A stretch of DNA of 35,009 bases from a bacterium (GTDB taxonomy: Bacteria; Bacteroidota; Bacteroidia; B-17B0; Aurantibacillaceae): contig JAQSCW010000016.1 in NCBI GenBank assembly GCA_029945625.1, positions 1-35,009 on the forward strand, read 5' to 3'. Below the pieces are notes generated by a model. It was not told the origin of the DNA. It saw only the letters and a list, made by a program, of their open reading frames with translations, and made no database searches. The translations under genes and the position numbers were made by a program. Of the stretch, positions 26,334-33,639 are shown piece by piece. How positions within the stretch are numbered: the first letter of the stretch is position 1; each line of letters starts with the position of its first letter.

Positions 26334-27299
26334 TTGACCTATCAAAAAGAAATTCCCACATTTGTTTTTCTGAATCGGGAAAAAAATACTGCTCTCATTA
26401 AATCTGAAGCCAAACGACTGGGCTTCGATTTTTGCGGCATTTCCAAAGCTGAATTTTTAAGTGAAGAAGCGCCCCGTCTCGAAAAATGGCTTAATGAAAA
26501 AAAGCATGGGCACATGAACTACATGGAAAATTATTTCGACAAACGCCTCGATCCGCGTCTGCTCCTTGATAATGCCAGATCCGTGATTTCTCTTTTATAT
26601 AATTATTACCCCGAACAAAAACAAAAAAAGGAGGTGCCGAAAATTAGCAAGTATTCATACGGTAACGATTATCATGAAGTTATTAAAACAAAGCTTCATG
26701 AGTTTTTACACAATTTAAAAGAAAAAATTGGCAACATCAATGGCAGAGTGTTTGTAGACAGTGCACCGGTAATGGACAAAGTATGGGCCAAAAAAAGCGG
26801 ACTAGGTTGGATCGGCAAAAACAGTAACCTCATTACCAAACAACAGGGTTCTTTTTTCTTTATCGCCGAACTTATTCTTGATCTTGAACTCCAGTACGAC
26901 GGGCCCATCAAAGATTATTGCGGTTCCTGCACCAAATGTATTGATGCTTGTCCCACGCAAGCAATTGTCGCCAATCAGGTGGTTGACGGAAGTAAATGCA
27001 TCAGCTACCTCACCATCGAATTAAAAGAAGCTATTCCCTCCGAATTTAAACCTAAGATGGATAATTGGGTCTTCGGTTGCGATGTGTGTCAGGATGTTTG
27101 TCCGTGGAACCGATTCAGCAAAACACATAAGGAGCCCCTTTTTGCGGACACGCGAGGTCTCCTGAATTATTCTACTGAAGATTGGGAAGATATTACAGAG
27201 GAAACTTTTAGTAAAGTATTTAAGAATTCTGCAGTAAAAAGAACGAAGTATGGGGGTTTGAAACGCAATCTGGATCTTGTTAAACCACTAAGACACTAA
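26334..27299 (+). CDS. queG: Epoxyqueuosine reductase
   Basis: Cobalamin- and iron-sulfur-dependent enzyme that reduces epoxyqueuosine to queuosine in the anticodon wobble position of tRNA (Asp, Asn, His, Tyr), the last step of queuosine synthesis; cytoplasmic. 321 aa. An N-terminal domain begins [18 protein letters not shown]. The central part has [23 protein letters not shown], the QueG signature with the catalytic Asp (VDSAPV). Two [4Fe-4S] sites follow: [16 protein letters not shown] (about 200-215) and [11 protein letters not shown] (about 250-260). E. coli QueG is 379 aa; the shorter form without a C-terminal HEAT part is usual in Bacteroidota. No ATG fits the N-terminus: TTG at 26334 is the best start. 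Confidence 0.95.
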   Translation: MTYQKEIPTFVFLNREKNTALIKSEAKRLGFDFCGISKAEFLSEEAPRLEKWLNEKKHGHMNYMENYFDKRLDPRLLLDNARSVISLLYNYYPEQKQKKEVPKISKYSYGNDYHEVIKTKLHEFLHNLKEKIGNINGRVFVDSAPVMDKVWAKKSGLGWIGKNSNLITKQQGSFFFIAELILDLELQYDGPIKDYCGSCTKCIDACPTQAIVANQVVDGSKCISYLTIELKEAIPSEFKPKMDNWVFGCDVCQDVCPWNRFSKTHKEPLFADTRGLLNYSTEDWEDITEETFSKVFKNSAVKRTKYGGLKRNLDLVKPLRH

Positions 27300-27672
27300 G
27301 TGCACTAAGGTACACTAAAAAGAATATAAGCAAATTTCTCTATGCCCTCTTGGCTACACTCTATTAAGCCCAAGGTTTGGCGGAGAGGCTCTTTGCACCC
27401 GCCCGACCAGGCAAATTATTAACCCAAGTCGGTCCCGGCGGAGATCTGCTTGTGTGGTGGGTGGCCCATCTGCTTGTGCGGTGGGTCATGCGGTTCTAAA
27501 TGCCGGACAAAGAAAAAGAATATGCCCCCTCCGTGTCCTCTGCGCATTCCTCTGTGTCCTTTGTGGTTTCTGCCTCTCTGTAGGCTGGCTCAGGATGACC
27601 GCGGGGTGGTGGGTACCCCCTCCCCAGAGAGAGAGCGTCATTATTCATAAGGAATCCAAATCAGCTCATTCC
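27300..27672. repeat. Repeat-rich gap between convergent queG and PspC genes
   Basis: Contains a CACTAAG-type stretch (27286-27320, ACTAAGACACTAAGTGCACT at its core), a 24-bp direct duplication of ATCTGCTTGTG-GGTGGGT (27444 and 27468; right half of repeat family 2) and a stretch of the word TCCTCTGTGTCC/TTTGTGG (27528-27585). No gene is credible here. Confidence 0.6.
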
Positions 27673-29463
27673 CTACTTCTCCTTTTTCTTCACTCCGCTA
27701 CTGTTTACCTCAATGTCTTTTTCAGGTGTTTTAATTTTTATACCATCTCCGTCAATCTTAATTTCAGTTTGGTTGTCTTTCACATTAATTCCGTCGCCAT
27801 CAATGGTAATGTTGTCTCCGTGCCGGTGATGAATCCGCACATCTTCCGAATCCGTATTGTCAGCCGACTCCAAATTCTCACAATCAATACACTTCAATCC
27901 CCTGTCTGTCATGATCCATCTTCTACCCACCATATTGCCATCCCAGGTATTGGTGGTATTATCAATATCATCCAGTAAGTACTTTACACTTTTATCAAAA
28001 TACACGACCTTTCCCTTGGGTAATTTAATTTTTATGTCCAATTCCTGCGCCCTAAATTTTGTGCCTTCGGCCACCGAAAAAATCTCATCAAACACCAATT
28101 CGTTTTTGTTCTGTGAATACGAATAATTAATGGCTTTCGCATTTTCATTGGCATCCTGTTTGTCGTATCCTCTTGCATTGCGACTAATAATCATCTCCAC
28201 ACTGTCTGAAGCACTCTCCACCACATTGAGATCGGCAAAACCTAATACGCTCAATTGCCTGTTGTTTTCTCCAAAATAATACCCACTGTGATGATGGCCC
28301 AAATAATTTTCCACCTCCTCGTGATTCGCAAACTCAAGCTTTTTTAAAGCGGTATACTCGGGACTTAATTTTATGACCAGCGTATCCCCTATCCCGCGTA
28401 AGACAATGGTTTCTTTTACCCGCGAATTTTCGCTAAATTGTTTCACGGTGATGACGGTGACGTAACAACCCAGCAAAAAACCGAGCAACCAAATAATTCC
28501 CAAACTTCGGTTCAACCAGCGGTTGCTGTAGCGGATCTTAAAAAGTAATTTCACGCCGGCATAAATCAACATTAGAATCGGAATTCCTGCCACAATAATA
28601 AACGCGATAACACCCCATGCATAGTCGCCCGGAGAAGTAAATATTACGGAGCGCCAATGCGAGAGATCGGCATTGCCATCCGCAATCGAAATTCCCAACA
28701 AAGAGGTAATGTAACCAAATAAAAATACACCCCCCAGCATCACCAGCAGAAAACCAAACAAGCGTCCGAAAATATTAAAAATGGTGCTCATTACTATAAC
28801 GGCATTGCTGCGTATGGCCTGACTGTAATTTTGATCCTTAAACTCTTTGCCATATTTCGTAAACCTATTCTTTACATCATCTGCCTCCTCTTTAAATGAT
28901 TTATAAATAGTATTGATGTTGGCCGACTCACCACGCATCGCAAATTTATCAGCAGTGCTTCTCGCTTCCGGCATCACAATCCAAAGGATAATGTACACCC
29001 ATAAACTTAGTCCTCCGAAAAAGATGAGTAAAAACATGGCCAAGCGAATCCACACGGTATCCACATCAAAATACGCCGCCAAACCGCTACACACCCCGCC
29101 AATGGCCTTATCGTCCGGATTACGAAACAAACGGCGTTTGATGGGCTCACCCGAAACATCTTCGCGACGCTCGTCTGATTTTTTTTCTTCTGCCGACGGC
29201 TCTGCCCCAAACTCTTCCGGTTTTCCCATTACCGTCTTCACATGATCCACGTCCACCATCAGGATCACCTGTTTTCCGACATTAATTTTTGCCTGCAATA
29301 ACTCCGCAATGCGGGCTTCAATATCACCCATGATCTCATTGCCACCATCAGTGGCACTAAAATACCCTTTTATGGTGGAGAGGTATTTACTGAGGCTTTC
29401 ATACGCATCTTCTTCAATGTGAAAGATGATGCCGCTGATGTTTATGGTTACTGTTTTATTCAT
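27673..29463 (-). CDS. PspC-domain membrane protein with extended C-terminal domain
   Basis: 596 aa. Residues 1 to about 105 form a cytoplasmic part (ISGIIFHIEEDAYESL) common to Bacteroidota PspC proteins. The PspC domain (about 108-165) reads RRLFRNPDDKAIGGVCSGLA and then AYFDVDTVWIRLAMFLLIF with its membrane helix. Four or so more membrane segments lie between about 220 and 355. Residues about 370-596 are beta-rich (TIVLRGIGDTLVIKL) and end in short GDGI repeats (ITIDGDGINV, IKIDGDGIKI) and a basic tail. PspC proteins sense or counter membrane stress. In Bacteroidota this gene usually follows a padR gene closely; here the padR gene is 486 bp upstream with repeats in between. Its regulation by PadR is inferred from that pairing. 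Confidence 0.88.
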   Translation of the reverse strand: MNKTVTINISGIIFHIEEDAYESLSKYLSTIKGYFSATDGGNEIMGDIEARIAELLQAKINVGKQVILMVDVDHVKTVMGKPEEFGAEPSAEEKKSDERREDVSGEPIKRRLFRNPDDKAIGGVCSGLAAYFDVDTVWIRLAMFLLIFFGGLSLWVYIILWIVMPEARSTADKFAMRGESANINTIYKSFKEEADDVKNRFTKYGKEFKDQNYSQAIRSNAVIVMSTIFNIFGRLFGFLLVMLGGVFLFGYITSLLGISIADGNADLSHWRSVIFTSPGDYAWGVIAFIIVAGIPILMLIYAGVKLLFKIRYSNRWLNRSLGIIWLLGFLLGCYVTVITVKQFSENSRVKETIVLRGIGDTLVIKLSPEYTALKKLEFANHEEVENYLGHHHSGYYFGENNRQLSVLGFADLNVVESASDSVEMIISRNARGYDKQDANENAKAINYSYSQNKNELVFDEIFSVAEGTKFRAQELDIKIKLPKGKVVYFDKSVKYLLDDIDNTTNTWDGNMVGRRWIMTDRGLKCIDCENLESADNTDSEDVRIHHRHGDNITIDGDGINVKDNQTEIKIDGDGIKIKTPEKDIEVNSSGVKKKEK

Positions 29464-29507
29464 TTTATTGGTTTGTTAATTTGGTGGTTTGTTCCTCTTT
29501 TTTATTT

Positions 29508-29645
29508 GGGCGTGCCCCCTGAAGCGAAAGCCATTTTCCAATCTTTTAGCAGGCTTTCTGCTTCAGGTGTCGGGCTTTCCGTTCCAAGTCCTCGGCTTCG
29601 TTCCTCAGCCTCCGAGCTTTCCACTGCAATCCCTCACGCGAAGCT
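29508..29645 (+). repeat. Structured intergenic repeat family 1, copy B (best preserved)
   Basis: GGGCGTG (29508-29514) can pair with CACGC (29635-29639). Arm 2 is a long hairpin: CCTGAAGC (29518-29525) with GCTTCAGG (29560-29567) and GAAAGCC (29526-29532) with GGCTTTC (29552-29558), one bulged T. Then TCGGGCTTTCCGTTCCAAG, a short arm around CTCGG/CCGAG, and CACTGCAATCCCTCACGC. Confidence 0.75.
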
Positions 29646-29829
29646 GGCACTCATTGCGGCCAGTAACATCCCCAAAATCTTCATTAATATTATTTTTCCT
29701 TGGCATATTTTTGCAATCATTTCTATTAATTGTTTCCGGCTTCCCTAATTCTTAATTTTTAATTCATAATTTTTAATTTTCAATTCATCTAAGCACGCAG
29801 AGACGCAAAGTTCGCAAAGAAAAATCTGT

Positions 29830-29901
29830 CTTGTTTCCCTTCTCTCTTGTTTCCCTTCTCTCTTGTTTCCCTTCTCTCTTGTTTCCCTTCTCTCTTGTTT
29901 C
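29830..29901. repeat. 16-bp tandem repeat, about 4.5 copies
   Basis: Unit TTGTTTCCCTTCTCTC repeated without change, pyrimidine-only except for one G per unit. Strand asymmetry and perfect identity suggest recent slippage; copy number may vary between strains. Confidence 0.9.
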
Positions 29902-29949
29902 GTGTATCCCTAATTCCTAATTTTCAATTAGTAATTCACAATTTTCTTG

Positions 29950-30324
29950 TCAGAATCTCTTCCCCTGTTCAATCGTCTTATTCACAGCACTCACCAGCTC
30001 CAACCACGACAGCTGCAGTTCCTTCAAATACTGTTCCCCGATCTCCGTCAATTTATAATATTTTCTTGGCGGACCACTGGTACTTTCTTCCCAGCGGTAA
30101 CCCAGGAGACCGGTATTTTTTAAGCGCGTCAATAAAGGATAGAGTGTACCTTCCACTACCACCAATTTAGTTTCTTTCAGTTTATCGATGATCTCGGTGG
30201 GGTAAGCGTCGCCTTGTGAAAGAATTGACAGGATGCAGAGCTCAAGCACTCCTTTGCGCATTTGTGCTTGAGCCCCTGCTTTAAAGCTTTCTTCTGTTGA
30301 TTTTATTTCCTCTTCGTTGGCCAT
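29950..30324 (-). CDS. PadR family transcriptional regulator
   Basis: 124 aa winged-helix DNA-binding protein. Signature: MRKGVLELCILSILSQGDAY (about 22-41), the wing region VVVEGTLYPLLTRLKNTGLL (about 54-73) and GPPRKYYKLTEIGEQYL (about 84-100), all standard for PadR. A short charged N-terminal extension precedes it. PadR proteins of this subfamily usually repress a neighbouring operon that includes a PspC-domain membrane protein; the PspC gene is downstream on the same strand, with repeat DNA between. Start ATG at 30324 fits; a second in-frame Met at residue 22 would cut the first helix. Confidence 0.92.
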   Translation of the reverse strand: MANEEEIKSTEESFKAGAQAQMRKGVLELCILSILSQGDAYPTEIIDKLKETKLVVVEGTLYPLLTRLKNTGLLGYRWEESTSGPPRKYYKLTEIGEQYLKELQLSWLELVSAVNKTIEQGKRF

Positions 30325-30352
30325 TTTTTAGTGCTTCGTTTTAAGTTCCATA

Positions 30353-30540
30353 TTTCAAGTTTCGGGTTACAAGTTCCGAGTTACGGGTTACAAGTTCCGG
30401 GTTTACCATTCCTGCCAACTGCTCCCCCCTACTGCCCATTGCCTACTCCTCACTGCCCATCGCTACTGGCTACTGCCTACTTTTTTTGACTCCCTCTTAG
30501 TGTCCCTTAGTGCTCTATGTGTCTTAGTGATAGAGTGGTT
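30353..30540. repeat. Degenerate short repeats upstream of padR
   Basis: 30353-30405 is a run of the word (C/T)AAGTT(C)CG(G)GTTAC with variations; 30415-30480 repeats TACTGCCCATTGCC-like words; 30495-30540 is the reverse of the CACTAAG family (CTTAGTGTCCCTTAGTG). No gene is visible. Confidence 0.6.
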
Positions 30541-30553
30541 CTTAACACCGCCC

Positions 30554-30925
30554 CTACTTCCCATCCACGTATTGGAAATTAAGCATCACACTGTGCGCTA
30601 CATTTTCCTTAATTTGTGGCAGCTTAAAAGTAGAAAATTGTCTTTCAATTTCCTGCTTCAATTTTAGATCTTTGGTTTTTGCATAGGCATAAGTAACTTT
30701 CCCCAATTTATCGGTGGTAAAAATCACTTCCACTTTTACCGCTGCGTTTGCTTTTGTTTCGCTGTAAGGGATCAAAATGCTTGGGAATTTGAAGTAATTA
30801 GCGATGCTCTTTTCAGGAGAAGGAGGCACATTGCCTTTTGGGGTGTTGTTTGAAATGGCCATTAAACTTGATAATGATAATGCAAGAATAAGACCCAGGC
30901 TGATGATGTTTTTTGATGTTTTCAT
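30554..30925 (-). CDS. Small secreted protein, TonB-C-like
   Basis: 123 aa. A signal peptide covers residues 1 to about 25 (SLGLILALSLSSLMA). The mature part (about 45-120) is EVIFTTDKLGKVTYAYAKTKDLKLKQEIERQF and a closing VMLNFQYV strand, a beta-alpha-beta layout like the C-terminal domain of TonB and related periplasmic proteins (V.F.....G.V..... of that family). No transmembrane anchor or proline-rich linker follows the signal, so it is not a full TonB. Probably periplasmic. It stands alone, flanked by repeat stretches. Function unknown. Confidence 0.75.
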   Translation of the reverse strand: MKTSKNIISLGLILALSLSSLMAISNNTPKGNVPPSPEKSIANYFKFPSILIPYSETKANAAVKVEVIFTTDKLGKVTYAYAKTKDLKLKQEIERQFSTFKLPQIKENVAHSVMLNFQYVDGK

Positions 30926-31059
30926 TTTTTTTAGTTTTTTAATTTGTTTGTTAATTGATTTAATTTTTTGCTTGTTATTACTGTTTCGAGTTCCTTGTTA
31001 CTTGTTTCAAGTTCCGTGTTTCAAGTTTCGTGTTTCGTGTTACAGGTTGGTTCTCTAAA

Positions 31060-31108
31060 ATCGAGCACGGCAAAAGTCCTGTGGACTTTTGAGCGGGCCC
31101 GTGCGCCA
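31060..31108 (+). repeat. Structured intergenic repeat family 2, copy 2
   Basis: Inner stem AAAAGTCC (31072-31079), loop TGT, GGACTTTT (31083-31090), 8 bp perfect. Outer stem GCACGG (31064-31069) with CCGTGC (31099-31104). GAGCGGG follows the inner stem as GAGCGAG does in copy 1. Confidence 0.7.
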
Positions 31109-31373
31109 GCCTTGCCTTAACTCTGCGCCCTTTGTGCCTTCCTTTGTGTCCTTTGTGCCCGCCTGACCGACTAAATGTATTCAATAGGTCGGGCAGGGTT
31201 AAAAAATCTGAGTTCCGTGTTTCAAGTTCCGTGTTTCAAGTTCCGTGTTTAGAGTTCCGTGTTTGTACTTGGTATTTAATTCCTATAGCTATTAGGCGAT
31301 ACAAATATACATATTTTATTTAGTACCATGCAACACATAGTACTAAAATATTTATACAATACACTTAACTCAT

Positions 31374-31384
31374 TGATTATCAAC
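31374..31384. promoter_or_regulatory. TTGATTATCAA palindrome upstream of the TerC-family gene
   Basis: An 11-bp palindrome about 60 bp before the ATG and 35 bp before the -7 box. ATTGATTATCAA is also the core of the dyad upstream of the phaE-like gene (25725-25757). Possible shared regulator site. Confidence 0.35.
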
Positions 31385-31418
31385 GCAAATATTTTCATTC
31401 CTACCTAAAGAAAAATAC

Positions 31419-31426
31419 TATCTTTG
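31419..31426 (+). promoter_or_regulatory. -7 promoter box of the TerC-family gene
   Basis: TATCTTTG matches TAnnTTTG exactly and lies 18 bp before the ATG at 31445. The -33 region 19 nt upstream is T-rich (TTTTCATT) but lacks a clear TTG. Confidence 0.55.
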
Positions 31427-31444
31427 CATAAATTCTATTAGAAA

Positions 31445-32245
31445 ATGCACGATTGGTCCTCCGATCTTACCCGATTATTATCCATTGAAGGCCTAATCGG
31501 CTTACTTACTTTGTCAGTTTTGGAGATCATTTTAGGTATCGACAATATCATCTTTATCTCCATCGCCGTTAACAAACTCCCCCATTCCCAACAAAAAAGA
31601 GCCCGGGTTATCGGACTCACACTCGCACTCGTGGTACGTTCAGTACTATTGCTCTTTGTTGGCTGGATTGCCGGTTTAAAGGAAGCTCTTTTTAATATTG
31701 GTCCCTATGGCATCAGCGGCAAAAGTCTGATCCTCATTGGTGGGGGGATCTTTCTGGTCATTAAGACCTGGAAAGAGATCATGGAAAAGATTTATACCGA
31801 CGAGGACGAGACCGATTACACCGAATCCACAGGGGCCAAAACCAGCTTTCAGGCCATCATCCTCCAGATCATTATCATTGATTTCATTTTCAGTTTTGAC
31901 AGTATTCTAGCGGCTGTGGGTGTAAGTGGCATTGTACTCATTATGATTGGCGCCGTGGTGATTAGTATGATCCTCATGATCATTTTCAGCGGCAATGTGG
32001 CCGAATTCATTAATAAGAACCAGGGCATTAAAATGGTGGCCTTAGTGTTTCTACTCGCCATTGGGGGAATTTTAGTGGCCGAAGGCCTGATAGATGCCTA
32101 TAACTTCAGCGTAGAAGAGGCAGATCATGTGCACCTGAATAAAAATTACGCCTACATCGCGCTCCTCTTCGCCATGGCCATTGAAGGTTTTAACATGAAG
32201 GAACGGAGTGTGAAGAAGAGAAAAGACCTCGAGCTGAAGGATTAG
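31445..32245 (+). CDS. TerC family integral membrane protein (probable metal-ion exporter)
   Basis: 266 aa with about seven membrane helices. Two family signatures are present: VLEIILGIDNIIFISI (about 26-41) and IIIIDFIFSFDSILAAVG (about 138-155); their acidic residues within membrane helices are thought to bind metal. TerC/YoaE-family proteins export Mn2+ (shown for Bacillus and E. coli members) or confer tellurite resistance. A cytoplasmic acidic loop (YTDEDETDYTE) lies near 115-125 and a basic tail ends the protein. Monocistronic by layout: its own promoter upstream and repeat DNA on both sides. Ion specificity cannot be told. Confidence 0.92.
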   Translation: MHDWSSDLTRLLSIEGLIGLLTLSVLEIILGIDNIIFISIAVNKLPHSQQKRARVIGLTLALVVRSVLLLFVGWIAGLKEALFNIGPYGISGKSLILIGGGIFLVIKTWKEIMEKIYTDEDETDYTESTGAKTSFQAIILQIIIIDFIFSFDSILAAVGVSGIVLIMIGAVVISMILMIIFSGNVAEFINKNQGIKMVALVFLLAIGGILVAEGLIDAYNFSVEEADHVHLNKNYAYIALLFAMAIEGFNMKERSVKKRKDLELKD

Positions 32246-32444
32246 TGTTACCCTATTCAACACAGAGTCACAGGGAGACAGAGGGCACAGGGGATTTTAT
32301 CCACAGGTGAGTAAATGTTATCATCTGCTATCATGTCCGCCACCTTTTGTCAATGCCTGGGCCCGGGGTTTAAAGGCTTTTTAAGCCTACCAAACTTTTC
32401 GTATCTTTATCTTTAAATATCATCGGCAATCTGACGATCAATAA
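32246..32444. repeat. Short gap with CACAGAG-type repeat and possible PIN promoter
   Basis: 32253-32290 carries CTATTCAACACAGAGTCAC and AGGGAGACAGAGGGCAC; nearly the same block recurs at 33166-33198 and partly at 33290-33305. TATCTTTA (32402-32409) is one base from TAnnTTTG, 36 bp before the PIN gene. Confidence 0.6.
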
Positions 32445-32897
32445 ATGATACAGCGGTTTTATATAGACACTTCAGTTATCGGTGGCGTTTTTGATACCGA
32501 GTTTGAAGAACATTCGACTATTTTAATGGAGAAAATCAAACTCGGACAAATAAAAGCCGTTTTATCAGACGTGACTGAAAGTGAAATAATGAGAGCTCGT
32601 AAAGAAATTCGTGACTTTTATGAATCACTTCCTAAATCTAGTATTGAATTTGTTGAAATTACCAAAGATGCTGTTTTACTTGCAGACAATTATATAAGGG
32701 AAAAAGTTGTTGGCAAAACAAGCCGCAACGACTGTTTGCATATTGGTATCGCTACAACCAACCGTGTTGACATACTTGTAAGTTGGAACTTCAAACATAT
32801 TGTAAATATTTATCGAATCAGAGGATATAATTCAGTAAATCTTAAACTTGGCTTTCCACCTCTGGAGATCCGTTCACCTAAAGAAATTGTAGAATGA
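32445..32897 (+). CDS. PIN-domain protein, putative VapC-like ribonuclease toxin (copy 2)
   Basis: 150 aa PIN protein, paralogue of the one at 20596-21063. RFYIDTSVIGGVFD opens it (Asp8 in YIDTSV), VTESEIMRA holds the second acidic site, and RNDCLHIGIATTNRVDILVS holds the third and fourth. SWNFKHIVN, RIRGYNS and LEIRSP are shared with the first copy, showing a common subfamily rather than chance. The start ATG overlaps nothing upstream. Its stop TGA overlaps the ATG of the 51-aa partner by 4 bp (ATGA), which implies translational coupling. Toxin role is inferred from family and gene layout. Confidence 0.87.
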   Translation: MIQRFYIDTSVIGGVFDTEFEEHSTILMEKIKLGQIKAVLSDVTESEIMRARKEIRDFYESLPKSSIEFVEITKDAVLLADNYIREKVVGKTSRNDCLHIGIATTNRVDILVSWNFKHIVNIYRIRGYNSVNLKLGFPPLEIRSPKEIVE

Positions 32898-33049
32898 AAA
32901 CAAAATCAAAAAAAACAACAAAAACGTTTGACGCCGTAAAAAGTATGCGTGAAATTCGAGACAAAATCTCATTAGAAATTGCAGACATGACATTTGAGCA
33001 GCTAAAAGCATATTTCAAAAGACACAAACTACAGAAATCCAAATCATGA
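32894..33049 (+). CDS. Small basic PIN-partner protein, putative antitoxin (copy 2)
   Basis: 51-aa frame from ATG at 32894 to TGA at 33049. A very basic start (KTKSKKTTK) is followed by TFDAVKSMREIRDKIS, EIADMTFEQLKAYFKRHK and a basic end. It aligns over most of its length with the 50-aa partner of the first PIN gene: FDAV, MR, RDK, S, MT, YFK. Coupled to the PIN stop by a 4-bp overlap. Likely a helical antitoxin or regulator; no named domain recognised. Confidence 0.8.
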   Translation: MKTKSKKTTKTFDAVKSMREIRDKISLEIADMTFEQLKAYFKRHKLQKSKS

Positions 33050-33079
33050 AGGCCGGCGATTAAACGGTCGGCACGGTCA

Positions 33080-33130
33080 TCCGCTAGCCCTTCATCCTGA
33101 ACAGGTACTAATGAACCGGCCTCATAGAAT
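33080..33130. repeat. Intergenic repeat family 3, copy 1
   Basis: TCCGCTAGCCCTTCATCCTG, then ACCGGCCTCATAGAATTTTT. Divergent in the middle from the other two copies. Confidence 0.7.
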
Positions 33131-33404
33131 TTTTCGTTGCGCACGCTGATGGATCCCATTACTATTCAACACAGAGTCACAGGGAGACAGAGGACACTGA
33201 GCTTTTTTTTTGAGACAAAAAACAATTAGGTTCAAAGGGTTCAAATATTCAAGGTTCAAAAGGTTCAAATTTGAAAGATTAGTGTTACCCTATTCAACAC
33301 AGAGGCGCTGGAAATTAAAAATTAAGGATCAAAAAATTAAGAATGGTTTTTGTTAATGACCAGAAAGTGTCATTCTGACAAAAGAAGCCGGCTATCATTA
33401 TTTC

Positions 33405-33457
33405 TCCGCTAGCCCTTCCCGGTGAACGGGCACTGTTGGACCGTCCTCATAAAATTT
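33405..33457. repeat. Intergenic repeat family 3, copy 2
   Basis: TCCGCTAGCCCTTCCCGG, then GGGCACTGTTGGACCGTCCT and CATAAAATTTT. Same orientation as the other copies. Confidence 0.75.
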
Positions 33458-33615
33458 TGTTTTTACAAATCAAGGGGCATTAAAAGCAGTAAGAAAAAGG
33501 CTTCCTGTATATGAGAATAATAAGCTCAAAACACATCTTAAGCCACAGATATTTGAAGAGAATAAAAAATTGGGACCCCACCTAAAATAAATATTCCCAT
33601 TTCGGGAACTTTTTG

Positions 33616-33623
33616 TATATTTG
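33616..33623 (+). promoter_or_regulatory. -7 promoter box of higBA
   Basis: TATATTTG fits TAnnTTTG exactly. It predicts a start near 33630 and a leader of about 10 nt to the TTG codon at 33640. Confidence 0.5.
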
Positions 33624-33639
33624 CATAAAATATTGAACC

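Larger units (their letters stand above)
29464..29949. repeat. Repeat block separating the padR and PspC genes
   Basis: From left to right: repeat family 1 copy B (29508-29645), an AT-rich stretch of the type TTCTTAATTTTTAATTC (29750-29785), a word-type repeat CACGCAGAGACGCAAAG (29793-29809), and a 16-bp tandem repeat (29830-29901). No gene is credible here. Confidence 0.7.
30926..31444. repeat. Repeat-rich gap upstream of the TerC-family gene
   Basis: Contains two runs of the word AAGTTCCGTGTTTC (30982-31047 and 31210-31266), repeat family 2 copy 2 (31060-31108), a stretch of the TTTGTGTCCTTTGTG family (31125-31165), a TTGATTATCAA palindrome near 31374 and the promoter at 31419. Confidence 0.7.
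33050..33639. repeat. Repeat-rich gap between the PIN pair and higBA
   Basis: Contains repeat family 3 copies at 33080-33130 and 33405-33457, CACAGAG-type repeats (33166-33198 and 33290-33305), a run of the word GGTTCAAA (33229-33275, about five copies), an AT-rich AATTAAAAATTAAGG stretch (33313-33345) and the higBA promoter box. No gene is visible. Confidence 0.65.

Noticed and set aside
27454-27978. 174-codon plus-strand frame
   Set aside because: Starts in the repeat block and continues antisense to the 3' end of the PspC gene.
29830-29901. Tandem repeat considered as a CRISPR
   Set aside because: Units abut without spacers.
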